From Capitella teleta (Eukaryota > Annelida > Polychaeta > Capitellidae), in assembly GCA_000328365.1 (NCBI GenBank), contig KB308705.1:5259-69258 (forward strand): a stretch of 64,000 nt of DNA. Direction: 5' to 3'. The position numbers were made by a program, and so were the translations under genes. Of the stretch, positions 11,681 through 24,495 are shown piece after piece; position 1 is the first letter of the stretch; each line of letters begins with the position of its first letter. A model generated the notes under the pieces. That model made no database searches. It was not told the origin of the DNA and saw only the letters and a list, made by a program, of their open reading frames with translations.

Positions 11681-14097
11681 GTGTCAGCGGATCCAAATGG
11701 GACGGCGTGGATGAGAGTTAAACTCTAAAACTTGGCTCTGGCTCCGCGTGACCCTCTGGGCCACCGTCCAGTAAATCTATACGGCAACAGCTCCAGCCGC
11801 TGCGCGAAATTAGGAATTGCATCGACCACTCAGTTCGGAGTAAAACTATATTATATTCTCCCTTTGAACGTTTAAATCTACGCCCCCGCTGCCCAATACA
11901 CAAACACTAAGTATACAGAATGGACACCTATAACCCTGAAAGAGGAATCATTGTGATTTTGTGTCCATAGCCGGAGGGCGCTCACTCGAGCGCTTCAGTT
12001 GTCGCTATTCTTCATCACTCGGAGTCACGCAAACCAGAGCGTCGTGAGCCCGGGCCCCGGGGCCATCTTCGGCATAACAAGCCGCTGAAAATCACGACAC
12101 AAAGCAACTAGCTGTCCTAATCACCTTTCCATATTGAACTCGCTTTCAATCGGATTAATGTGGTGTAAATAGAGAGGCGTCTCTTTTGCCGTCAAAACAT
12201 GCGGATTTTTGCCTGGAGATATCTCGGTCGGCGTGGAGTACTGCTTGGCCATGAAGCCCACGGCTTCGCAACACAGTAATACAGACGCAAGAAATCGGCA
12301 TCTGTCGGTGTTGGGTGTCAGTCGAGGGCCTGGGGTTGCAGTTAAGAGTCGTAATTGGTCAGGTGCCGCTTTCCGTGTCGATGGCGTGCATCGTATTCTT
12401 GCGTGCGAAGGATTCGGAATCATTCGCTTGGAAGATGGAGAAATCTTCTTTTCTCAACTTCATACGCCAGTGCGCAATCTGATCGTGAATGCAGTTATGA
12501 TTTTCCACTGTAGCACCATTACAAAATAAATGAAAAATCTCGTTGGGGAACTAATGTGTGTAGTTTTATTTTATATTGCAAGTACAGGAATAATTTTAAC
12601 TATTTGTCTGTAAATATACTTTTTTTCCAAATTGGGATCAGAACTTACATCATGCAAGTCCACAGCTTCGTTTTAACAGACAATGTTAAGCGTCCCAATT
12701 GCGTTCTTTGGAAAAACATTACCATCAATCCGACCATGAGAATTCGCTGCCGGATGCTGTTTCGCTGAAGTGTAACAGCGAAATGTTTGCTTATTGCGTG
12801 CTTGCTGCGAATCTTCGTCTGACAGAGTTGCTTCGCTGAGGGAACGTTTACTTGCACATTGCACTTTGCTGCGCTACGGGCGTCAATTGAACGTTTAGCG
12901 GCCGTTAGGGTAACGTAGCGTTGAGGTGCTCATGGTGAGCACTGCCATTGTCCAGTGACCAAAGCTTGTATCCATCGAGGGATAGCCAGATTCAGAGGCA
13001 GTCACAGGGAAAATTACATAAAAAATGGGATGCGTTATGAAGGATGTCTGCTTGCATGCTCCGATAAGAGTCACTGACTATCCTGCAAATGAGCCTGGAA
13101 AATGAGAAGGAAATAAACATACTAAGCGTACCATATACATACCGTAATGATAATAAATAATAATTTTATCATGAGATAATTATGAAACAAGCTCCTATAT
13201 ATTCAATATTACCATACACAAAAGTGACATGTGCTGATGTAATAGAAATGAGGTCAAATGTTTAGAAAGTCAAGTGCTCAGTGCTATTAATTTTCATGGT
13301 TTAAAAAATCAAATCGGAAGTACAATTACAGTGCAATACAAGTGCATTTAAGTTTGGTTTCTGTTGTTGTTTCTTTGATGGTAATAAATGCAGCAGTGTA
13401 TTATAACATAGGGTACAAAATACAAAATTGCATCCTATAATTAGAAAGCCTCAACAGAAGCAAAGTTTTTCAGTGTAAGCGAAATTTTACCATCAAATAA
13501 CTGTTGGTAGATACTTCATCAATGCTATCCTTACAATTCATGGGATAATCAATCGTTACACTCAGATAGGTTGTTTGAGTGATTCTGGAGTGAAATAACT
13601 GATCGAGACGAAGTCGAGTTTAGTTATATGCTCCAGAATCACGAGAACATGTCCAGTATCTGAATGTAACCAATATCAATAGACTTTCGACCGGATTAAG
13701 CCACGAAAAAAAAAATTATAACTTAACCGAGACAATGAAACAATAACTTGACTGCGCCCTATTGGGTGTAAAACCGGATTCAAGATTCGGATTTTGGATA
13801 GCATAACACATCCTTATCAGATAAAACTATTATTCGATCTCCAGTATCAATGAATGGTTACTAAATGTGTATCCCTCTAGGACAACATGAATTTCCACCT
13901 AAACGTATTGAACTTCGAAAAATAAGCTCATTAAGCAATCAAACGCCAGCATGGCTGATTTCGGCATTATTAGCGAAAGGACTGCCGAGTCCACAGGATC
14001 GCTATATTATAACAACGAAGAGAGCTGAACCAGGGTTTTATCAAGAATATTCTTCCTCTTTGGTTATACCCATCTCGATGCGAATTCGTAAAAATAA

Positions 14098-14131
14098 TCA
14101 TAACGGCTGCCAATCAGCTGAGGCGTTATGA
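14098..14131. repeat. Inverted pair TCATAACG...CGTTATGA
   Basis: The 8-bp arms are at 14098-14105 and 14124-14131, with an inner GCTG/CAGC repeat between them, so the whole can fold as a stem-loop. No gene or element explains it. Confidence 0.6.
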
Positions 14132-14551
14132 GATGGCATTTCGATATACATGTACATAACATGTACGCGTTCATTATGCGCGCTTTAGACTTTAGACACA
14201 TCAAATAAATAAAGATGATTGGCCGGCAGACCCACTGAGTGGTATAATTGATATTATAATCATTGTACAATAAGTCCTGCAAACCAAATATATTGTGAGA
14301 CATGTGCATGCATGTACACAGGTGTCACAGCTGACCATGCTCGCTTCACAAGATTCAGTAAAATGTTCATGAACTATATGTAACTAAGCTATGGCAATGG
14401 ATGAATAGTGATAAATAGAAACAGCAAACAGAAAGTGTTAGAGGCAAGCACCAAAAATAGCGTCATCAGTTAGCTATGACTTATAATTGATGCAAAGTTA
14501 TCTCTTTCAACACACGTAGAATATGGATCATGTGACCAATGGTTACCAGGC

Positions 14552-14870
14552 AGCAGATCGGCGCAGTGGAAGCGTGCTGCCAGGAGGCTTGGGCAAAAGA
14601 GCCACCCCAGAAGGGGAAAAGGAAGAGAAAAGAAAAAGGGAGAAAAGGAGAGAAAAAGAGAGAAAAAAAAACAAGGAGAGTTCGGGAAGTAATAAACATG
14701 GACAAATATTTACCTGATGTTAATATTTCCATATATGGACATATCCCATACATGGATTCCATGTAAACCAATTACTATTACTATTACGATGCACTGTTAT
14801 AGCCAAATTTTTAAAGGTTTTTTTTAAAACACATGACCCAGAGGTCGGTGGATCGAAACCATGATCTGCA
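14552..14870 (+). tRNA. Initiator tRNA-Met-like locus split by about 250 bp (probable pseudogene)
   Basis: The left half at 14552-14579 reads AGCAGATCGGCGCAGTGGAA then GCGTGCTG. It matches the acceptor 5' strand and D-arm of a eukaryotic initiator tRNA-Met. The right half at 14832-14870 reads CATGACCCAGAGGTCGGTGG then ATCGAAACCATGATCTGCA, which is anticodon CAT, 3' anticodon stem, variable loop, T-arm with the initiator-type ATCGAAA loop, and acceptor 3' strand. GCAGAT and ATCTGC pair exactly, although they differ from the common GCAGAG/CTCTGC. A T-run that could stop Pol III follows near 14879. Between the halves are about 250 bp, mostly purine-rich (14610-14690). The break lies within the 5' strand of the anticodon stem, not at the normal intron site (37/38), so a functional intron is unlikely. 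An insertion into a tRNA gene or tRNA-like repeat is more probable. Confidence 0.55.
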
Positions 14871-15329
14871 AATATCTCTTTTCATCAACCACATTTGGAC
14901 AATGGTTTTCAAAATGTATTCAAGCTGATGACCAAACATTAATTTTATGGTATGTGTCAGTTCTCTCGTTTAATTTTATTAGTCTATGTCTGGTGTGATA
15001 TAAGTTGCATGGTGAATTTCAGGTCGTTTGTGGAATTCGGGCGAAGTAAACAGTCGACATTGGCTGTAATGTATATCGTTGTTAACTTAATAAGTAACAT
15101 GTATCAGCCTCTGTGTGGATGGCACCGGATGCATCAACCCTTAAGAAACCAATAATTTCACTGCTCTGTAAAAATTCAATAACTGAAGGCTCAAAATGTG
15201 GATGACGATGTTTGACTCGATTGGTTTACTACAAATCCAAGTGATCGAAGTGAAATTCAATTGATGTGCATGTGTGTCTCGACTATGCCCAATAGAATGA
15301 CAATGGTCTAGCTATAACGCTTTATTGAT

Positions 15330-15815
15330 ACACACCCTCCCTCACACCCTCCCTCACACTCCCTCACACCCTTCCTCACGCCCTCGCTCTCTCTCTCTCC
15401 CTCACTCCCTCCGGCCCTCTCTCTCTCTCTCTCTCTCACTCTCTGGCCCTCTCTTCCTCCCTCACATCCTCCGGCCCTCTGTCCCTCCCTCCCTCACACT
15501 CTCTGACCCTCTCTCCCTCCCTCACACCCTCCGGCCCTCTCTCCCTCCCTCACACCCTCCGGCCCTCTCTCCCTCCCTCACATCCTCCAGCCCTCTCCCT
15601 CTCCCTTAGTCAGACCCTCCGGCCCTCTCTCCCTCCCTCACACCCTCCGGCCCTCTCTCCCTCCCTCACACCCTCCGGTCCTCTCTCCCTCCCTCACATC
15701 CTCCAGCCCTCTCCCTCTCCCTCACTCAGACCCTCCGGCCCTCTCTCCCTCACTCAGACCCTCCGGCCCTCTCTCCCTCCGGCCCTTACACTTCCTCACA
15801 CCCTCACACCCTGAC
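15330..15815 (+). repeat. Pyrimidine minisatellite, 28-bp unit
   Basis: Nearly all C and T for about 480 bp. The core unit is CCCTCTCTCCCTCCCTCACA followed by CCCTCCGG (28 bp), repeated many times between 15500 and 15790 with variants (CATCCTCCAG). Pure CT microsatellite lies to the left. The Ser/Leu/Pro-rich open frame across it is an artefact of the repeat. Confidence 0.9.
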
Positions 15816-16425
15816 CGGCCTTGACTCATCACGGACTTGCGTGTAAAATGATCTTCTGTGATTGCTGAGTGTAAGACGAAATTTCATCTTTGAATCGGCG
15901 ATCGCTTAAATCGGTGCATTGAAATGTTGTGAAGTCGAACCTCTATTCACAGCATTAATCCCAGTGCAGGTTGAAACGGATTGAGTGCAAACGCTAATGT
16001 TTGTTCGCGCTATTTATAATTGCTCGATAAATGGATTTGAAAAATAAACACCATATTTAGCCGAATGACTTCAAGCTTATAATGGAAGACCCAGAATCGA
16101 CGAATGACCCTCTCGGATTACCACTAAAACCCATCTGTTATAATTGCAAGCAAATAGAATCCACCCTATCTTCGCTTTGAAGGTTATCTGACCTCTAGTG
16201 TGGATTGTTAAGATTATGAAGGTCATTTCAGATGGACAGAAGTACCCTCAAAGATCGGAAGAAACCCCTTTAGGAAACAGTCCGTCTTTTGCAGATGCCA
16301 TATTTCCCTTTATTTAAACGGAATGCCATTTCAGGATTAAGGATTTAAGATGAGACAAATATGGCTTTTTATAATAACCGGGAATCTGAGAAGCCTAAGC
16401 AATTCTCTTTGGGGGAATTTTAATG

Positions 16426-16472
16426 TCTTTTTTTTTCTTTTTTCTTTTTTTTTTTCTTTTTTCTTTTTTTAA
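16426..16472 (+). repeat. T-rich tract with TTTC units
   Basis: Homopolymer-like T runs interrupted by C (TTTTTTTCTTTTTTCTTTT). Low-complexity sequence. Confidence 0.8.
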
Positions 16473-18256
16473 TATATAGAATTTATACCAACATTTATCA
16501 AATTAAATAGATGTATTAACGTACATGTATACATATATCATGTAAATGATGAATGGACTATACGCATCAACGTGTTATTGGAATTATTGTGAGAAGTCTA
16601 CCTGCAAAACCAATTGATCAGATTTATTCATTTTGAATTTTGTATGCCTTGTAATAATTAATATAAAGGTTTGTCCAACAGTCAAACCCAATTATAATAC
16701 CCAATTTCTTGAACGTGTCAATGACAATTACTCGATAAAGTTCAAAGTTAACAGCCTCTTTGCGAAAATTACAAACTTGGGACTGAAACTATATATAATT
16801 TAGTTCAAATGTTCATGCGCAGTAATTTTTGTGATTAAAATCAAGGTAACTATAGAGTCTTGGTTTGATTAAAAGACTTGGGTCACTACGGGTCAGCCGA
16901 TCGTTGAAAAGAATTCAGAACCCGTCCATGTTTATTCGCCACACAATTTCACAGCATTTTGGGTCCTTTCTCTGAACTCCAAACGAAATCACAGCATGAT
17001 TTCTACCGATACCGATCGGGACAAAGCACCACGTATGATGTTTCCAAGCGGCGCCCGTATTGCCACAGTGACATGCGAGGGAGGTCCTCCATGAAAGGGT
17101 ACTCAATCGTTTGAAAGAAATTGCTATTTTATGTGTGAATGATTGCCAAAACCAATTCAGTCGATCAAGTCAAGAGCGACCCGCTCTATTCTACGTGGGT
17201 TATTCATCGGATCAATTGGTAGGTATCGTTTTACCAACCCCGATGCGTCCCGCAGAGTTACCTCAAAGTGAATCGACAAATTGGGGGCCAGAAATGTAAC
17301 CTTTTCTGTGCGTGGTGCCTCGTTTTCTTAGAAATTTAGGGTGGTCCTGAAATACTCTGTCAGATATGACACAGAACATTCGCTAGATGTATTTACCAAG
17401 TGTCATCATTTTGAACGATGCATCAATAGATACTGAGCCTTTTCACACAAATGTAAAGTGATAATTTGTCACTTATTCGTGGAGATCATGTTCTATTCAG
17501 TCTTCAACTGTCTCGAGTCTTCGTCTTACATTGCTATGACATGCGCATGTTCAGAGGTTGGTTGTAACTGTTTGTAGAGGCACACAGGAGTACACAGCAT
17601 CGGTGGCTTCGGGCCAATGGAGGGATTGTTTGGGGGACAATATGGATGCCTGTCAGCATTCATCGCACGTGTGACCCCTGTCCGCGATGTTTGCGCTGAC
17701 CGCGTGCGCATCACAGTGCCGGTCAAACGGTCGCGATTAGCACACTTTTAACTCTCACAAATAATGATGATGATACTCATGTACGAGAGTCAGAAAACAA
17801 CAGACCTCAAAAGCAACTCTTGGCCGAGTGTGGCAGTCACACCAAACACACTGCTTATTATTTAGATGATGCAAAGTGCCTCTTCGTTGCTGTTCGTGCT
17901 GGTGATGGATCTAACCGCTGCCCAGGAGAAGGCAATGAACCGAATGTAGTAAAAGTAGCGTTTGATATGTTTACGAGAAGTATTTTCCTAAGCCCAATTG
18001 TTAGTCATCCTTTTTAGGGGTTCGCATAGTTTGACTTTGTCTGCCCTTTAATAAACTAACTCGACAACCAGTAACTTGTTGCAATCTTGCTGACCATTTT
18101 CCAGTAGAGCACAAAGATCACAATTATATTCTCATACATGTATAGCGAATTAAACTTTTAGAGTTTTGGCACTGCCATGACAAATACTTCCTTATCACTA
18201 GTAGCTCACAAATATGCGCTAGAAAGTATAGGCCTAAGCTAAGTGCAATGTATCAA

Positions 18257-18561
18257 TATACAGAGTGGGCCAAAAGTATAGTTTATCTACTCCTGGCCAT
18301 GTTAAAAACAAAACTCTAAAATTTGCTAAAATGAATCAATTATTCGAGAATCTACCTGGTATGGATTGACTATGTTATTCTGTCCCCATTTATGCAAAGA
18401 AGTCCAGGGTCCTGTTTGCCACCAAAAAAAGAAATATCGCGGAATGATGAGTGCACTCTGTTTATTTAGATAAATCGGCATAAATGCTGATGACATTGGA
18501 ATAGAAGTGATAGCAGCATAGCAGCAGGACATTTCAAACTACTTTTGGTCCACTCTGTATA
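18257..18561 (+). mobile_element. Mariner-like MITE A, short internally deleted copy
   Basis: About 300 bp between inverted ends TATACAGAGTGGGCCAAAAG and CTTTTGGTCCACTCTGTATA, flanked by TA. The interior shares CCTGGTATGGATTGACTATG with the longer copies at 40957-41623, 55415-56112 and 58203-58916. It lacks the central 350 bp found in them. Confidence 0.8.
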
Positions 18562-21500
18562 AATCATGTACATGCACCTTCATAATAATATGGAAATCTC
18601 ATTCCACATGGATCCAATAGCCAGCACATTGCGTAACCTTGAGTTTGAGATCGACATCAAACGATTTGAATTTTTGGCTCGCATGCACCCCGTACTGTTT
18701 TCAATCGAGTGGACTGTTATAATGGGGGCGACGGTGCTGCCATCTGCCGATGGACAGGTGAGCCTGATTAGAGGTGAGCGGCAATCGCGGCTCTAATCGG
18801 TAGGTACACACGTAACTCTAACTGGCTCAGTTGCCTTGAGCCAGCGTCTTGTTTTCACGTCACCAGGAGTCGACGACGCGCAAGGGTGAGCGCGTTATTT
18901 TGATCGCATTAGGCGCATTGGCGCATTAAGGCACCGATCAAGTTTCGCGCACAATGGTCGACAAGTTTGGCCGTGTTATTAGTGGGGAAAAATTACACCA
19001 CATTAAACGGACTGCCGAGAGGGCCCGCTAATAAAAATACTGATAAAAATTCGTGTTAATTGTTTTTACGAAACCGTTTGAGCGTCACAGGGATCGTGAA
19101 CTCTGTGACATCGAGGTCACATGATCTGAGCGGTGATTGGTCCGCTTGGGACATGGAGCAACGGCCCATTAGGCAGGAAAGGGGGATGCGATGCAGTATG
19201 TCGATAAAGAATCACATCACGCATGCCAAGCACTTTTGAAAGGAGTCGCATAAAGATCCAAAAATATGTCGACACGCTATGGTTTGTGTCCCTTGCGTTA
19301 TGGCTATCTGGAAGTAAAGTTAATGCACTTTGATTCTTTCATTAAATATTAAAGAATTTTTTTTTTTTTTTTTTTCGTTATTGTATATTCATTGTACGAG
19401 TAATTAATTAACCATAGAATGCATTTCTAAATCATTTCTCGCGATTGGAAGCATTTTGTGGGATCATCTTGTTGTAGCTTATCAGTAATTAAATAAACTT
19501 TTAATATTATACGCACGGTGCAGCTTTGCGATGTCTAAATCTAGAATTAACTATTTACTTTACAATAACTTCGAATAGTGATTTTGTCAATTAATTATAA
19601 TTCAAATTGATTAATAACAATCGTAATTAGTATGCAGATAAAAGCTGTAAATGAAGTCCGAGTGATTTATATGAGGCTACAAGCGGTAACATTGTCTGAT
19701 AGATCGAGGTTAAAACTCTATGGCATATTTTGAAAGAAATATGATATTGAAATTTCCTGTGCAATCAAATATAATTATGAAGATTAGAAAAAAAAAAACG
19801 ATCACGTTGTCCATAGATAAGAATGCGTCACAAACGATAGCCATGAGTACAGAAAACAGGGTGCGCTCAATACGCGGGACCAATGCCATGAGACCATGAG
19901 ACCATGGGAATGATGACATTATGAGTCTCTTGCTCTAAGTACCGACTGAGCTAACATGACAAATGATCAATATGCAAGAGAGGTGAGTCTGTTTATTAAT
20001 AATTGCGACGCTGGAGAACACTCCGCATGCATCAAAGACATCCGCGCGAAGGTGCGAGGGAGCGAAGGTGCGAGGGAGCGGTTGGCTTTCTTTGAATGGC
20101 GCGACCCGCCTGCACTCAACAATGAAGCGCATTTCAAATTCACACGAAAGGTAATACTAATATACAAGCAATGATAGATTATACATGCATTGAAGTACTT
20201 GAATATAAAAGTTCATGAGGAAAGATTTCCTGAAGCGATTTACTTCATTGATGGTAAACATTAGATCGTGCTGCATTGGTGAGAAGATCTTCAGGATTTG
20301 TGCCAATTGCCCAAAACACACAAATAGCAACTCGCGGTGCTTTTGACATTACAAAATACATAAATACAGTATTACTTTCAGGCGCTTGTTGATTTGCCAT
20401 GAGGTTTGCCAGAGTCGGGAGGTTCTGAAATTCGTCGATCGAATGCCCTCGCAGGCGCCCTATTGTGCGTGGAGCTGACACGACTTGCGCTGAATAAACA
20501 TGCGACATTAAAATGCGGCGCATTGAATGCAAGTGATGTCGTATGCAAGCATATGTTTTCTAAGCAAGGTTCGATGAATCGGCAGCAGAACACGTACTGT
20601 TATTTCTTCTCGGGGATTGACTCCGAGACTCTCTTGCGCTTGTCTTGTGTGTTCCAACATTAATTCACTTGAACTGGGAGAACTAATATATCGGCATGCT
20701 TGTATTTGCCATACTTTGGTCATCTTGTTCGACGAGTAGAATTATTTTCGAGGTGGACATCGTCCTAACGCTAATAAGTATTTACAAACCCAGAAATGCT
20801 ATGCCTCGAGTAGGTCTTCAGGTCATTTCTGGAACTGCCGGAAGACATTCAAACATTGTTCTTTGCTGCCCACTAATTGCACCATATATTCTGTGCGGAC
20901 ACAATTAAAGCATTATCTGATGCGCAAAATGATATATCTAAAACTAAAATGTTTCGTTCAAATCGTTCACAAAACCAGCATATAAACATAATGCACGGGT
21001 GTACGGTCACTGTGATGTTCAGGACTTGTGTATACAATGATTCGATTCGTGTAATTAAATTATTATGGATGAGATGAAACGAACTGGATTTTTTTCCTCG
21101 GAATAATAAGACAATTCAATTCATTTCAAGTGAAACTAGTAAATTATAGCAAACTTAATAAGCCATGCAATACAGTTTTTAAAGCACTGCTTCATCTGAT
21201 GCATATACACTTTTTAATGTAATTGACATTTCTCGCATTGCTGCATCTATGTAAAGTATAAGGTTTAAAAAATAAGTTAGATTAAAATATATTAAAGTTG
21301 TGTTTACTCATGTATTATACCGATTCATTAACGTCTGATTGTTGTCCATTTCCATTTGTGTTTAAGTGTGAATTTGGAATTTGGAAATGTTCGATTCAGT
21401 ATAATATCCTTTTAATGTGTACCAGTTACGGCATTGTGTTGATGGCGATGCAATTGTTTGGAATTTTGGAAGTCAGCGTTCTACAGACTACAGTACACCT

Positions 21501-21845
21501 TCATTTTGCATCGCCAAAGAAAATCTTTTATCTCGTTCCTTGAACTTCTTTCGCCATCAAGAATCGAATTCCTGATCACGCAAATCTTCATGCAGAATAA
21601 CTCGTCAGCTATGAGATCCTCAATCACACGTGAGAATATTCAGACGGCATTTTGTCTAGAATGACTCGAGTATAAATAGCATGAGACATTTATCGTAGGA
21701 CGTTTCACGATCAGCGCTAAAGACTAAAAAAGAGTCGAGGCGTGATGAAAACACATTTTAATGACATCACACAACAGCAATAAGCACATCTGAACGCATG
21801 TCTATGACCACCCTAATCTCAATCGCATGCAAAATAGTTCTTACG

Positions 21846-24453
21846 TCATTTGTCGTTGGGGTTCTGGTGGTTGAATGGCAGTGATCCAGAATAAAGTCCG
21901 AGGTATGGATTTGGCATGGAGCCAGGTTTTGCTGCAGCTGACGATGCTGCAGCCGCCGCAGCCGCAGCTGCCATGGCGTTATAGCCGTACCCGAAGTTGG
22001 GCAGCATGCTTGGAGGGTAACCAGCATGCATGGCAAAGAGGCCTCGTGCAGCCATTGAAGGTGGGTATGGGTACCTCATGGGCGAAGAGCTTGTCGCCGG
22101 CACGACGCTGTTGATGGGAGAGAAAGCGGACTTGAGGCCGGCTGAGGTTCCCGCTGCCGAAGTGAGGAAAGAGCGCGCGGCCATGGCGTGAGCAGCTGTC
22201 ATGGCGTCGTGCGACACCCCCGCCTGATTGTGCAACACCTGTTCGATGGCCTGTACTAGGTCGCCTCCGCTGTTCTGCAGGACCAACTGCAGAACGGATC
22301 GCTTCATGTGAGGGAACAACTTGGCCAGCACCTCAATTGGAGGGCGTCGCCCAGCGCTCGACGCCAACGCGGAGGCGGTCGACAATGACTTGGGTCTCCT
22401 GGCCGATCGCAAGACGTCCAGATTGCACGGAGCTTCAGCGGGGATGGTGTCCGCCGATGGTTCTAACTTACATGGCGTGCTTCCTTCCGATTTCTCTGGC
22501 GTTGACGTACAAGTTGCATCTGACGGAGAAGGAGGACTCGGTGTTCGCAGCGAAGGAGCAAGCTGAGAATCAGAATCGAGTCTTGGACGCTTGGACGCTG
22601 TGAAATAGAAAGAATTGCAAATTGATTGAGAGACATCAATGGCCGCAATACGGGGGCGTCGACGCAGCTCAGATTATGACAGCCACTTGAGCAAATTGCC
22701 AATTTGCAGCACCGTCAATGCAACCGAGCTGAAGAGCAGAGGTCAGCGCAAAGGTCATGGATGCTGTGAGGCGTCGTGCAAGCAGAGGGTCAATGTTTCT
22801 CAAAACTTGTAATGGCGATGCTCTGGGGGCTGTCACGTTCGCCTGTCTCGGGCTGAATGCAAGCTCTGATTAATTCGTCGTCTTTCGCGCCGACGACTTT
22901 CGCCAATTTTTATTGCAAGTGGCGCAGGTTTTATTGGCACGTCTTCTGAGCTGAGCTATGAGCCAATTTGTTTCAAGTGTGCTGACAAGCGCAGAACGGC
23001 GGTCGAAGGGTGATAACACAGCGGGCCAAATGCGCCCTTGCTTAGCGGCATAATCGGCGATTAACAGTCGCCCCAACTACCCTCGGCATCAACCCCCATA
23101 CGGCACCGTGCAAAATAGCCCCATCGTGCAATCCCGTTTGCCCCCGTAAAGATAAATCCTCGCGATTCAGTGACGTCACATCTTACGCAAGAGTGACTCT
23201 TCCGTCAGTGGTTAGAGCTTGAGAAGAGTGCAACGTCATTTGACCGGCTCGAATAAACCACCGGCACAAAAGACCGCTCAAGCTGGCTGTACTTCAACCG
23301 GCAGAAATCGCATTTGCCGCTTTTGTGCCAGCGCTCGTAAAGCACAGCCTATTCCAATATCTTGCGAAACACTAGTATCCCTCGTTTAACAGGTTGTCAA
23401 AAGCATGAATCGCACAATTGGCTATTGGTCATGTATATACATGTATTGGAATTGCATGTTTGAAAGGAAAGCTGCCTAAATATATTGCTGCTGTACACTG
23501 CTGCATGGTAATAGGTATAAATCCCTGTAGTGTCATGCAGGATGTCGCTCACTCCTAAAGTTCATTGCAGTTGAAATATCGAAAATGCATTACACGTAAA
23601 TTCTAAATCGTGCCGGTATAAATGCACATATTAAACCGGTACAAAAGCATGCTAAATGATAACCAAGTATCACAAAATGTGCTTTCTAGAACTCCAATAC
23701 AGCCCGAATGATTGGAGGGTACACCTACGAACTGAACACACATTCAATGTCATCAGTTAGAAGCCACGGTTTCATTCTAGGTCTGTATATTAGTAGTATA
23801 CGCCTAATATCGGCTCTACTCGTATCAATATAATTAAGTATTAAAATTAATTTTTCTTTTACTGGTTAATTTTATTACATAATTACAATCTAGTCGACTT
23901 GCCACGAATCGTCAATCGATGCGCAAGCGCAGTGAGGGTAATTGCGCTGTGTTTGCACTTCACAATTCGTTCTTTGCTTCTGTGACTGTTGTTATCAAAA
24001 GCGTTGCTCGATGTTAACTTGGCAATTTTTTCCCTGAAACAGGACACGAGTAATTTCCTCTCTGAACACCGTTTAGTTTGAAAGAGATCGAACAATCGAC
24101 GTTCGATCTCCCTCACACCGATCGGAAGAAAATGATACTTTGTACACAAGGCTACAATCAAACGTGTCCCTTACTATCTTCGTCTGACATGTTCCCCCAA
24201 TCTGCGTCGCAACGGAATGATTTGGGCGCAAATATACCTATACGAAGAATGCTTTCTGATCTTATGGAGCGGTAATCGTTACATTCAACAATTCGTGTAA
24301 TCTAATTCGACGTTATTTTATATTATTCCTCAGCGCGGTTACATCTTCACTTACTGTAGTACTATTCTCATTTTATTACGTTTAATTTTCCTATCTTTAA
24401 AATTATTCATGACATTGTTATTAACTTATTAGTAAATGTACTTATCGACGCCG

Positions 24454-24495
<42 letters not shown>

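Larger units (their letters stand above)
9791..14551. other. Gene-free DNA with a CpG-rich patch
   Basis: Apart from the motif pairs and the tandem duplication listed separately, I see no feature. The part 11960-12450 is CpG-rich and has two overlapping ~100-codon frames on opposite strands. Neither resembles a protein, so it may be an unannotated regulatory region. Confidence 0.4.
15816..21845. other. Gene-free DNA downstream of the DMRT gene
   Basis: Contains the MITE A copy at 18257 and poly-T runs (for example 19357-19377). The region 18590-19300 is richer in CpG and could be regulatory. No coding exon is recognisable. Confidence 0.4.

Noticed and set aside
12121-12529. Overlapping ~100-codon frames on both strands
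   Set aside because: They lie in a CpG-rich patch where long chance frames are common, and neither matches a known protein.
15325-15609. Ser/Leu/Pro-rich open frame
   Set aside because: Entirely inside the pyrimidine minisatellite.
15330-15815. CRISPR-like array
   Set aside because: The regular repeats are contiguous, without unique spacers, and this is animal DNA.
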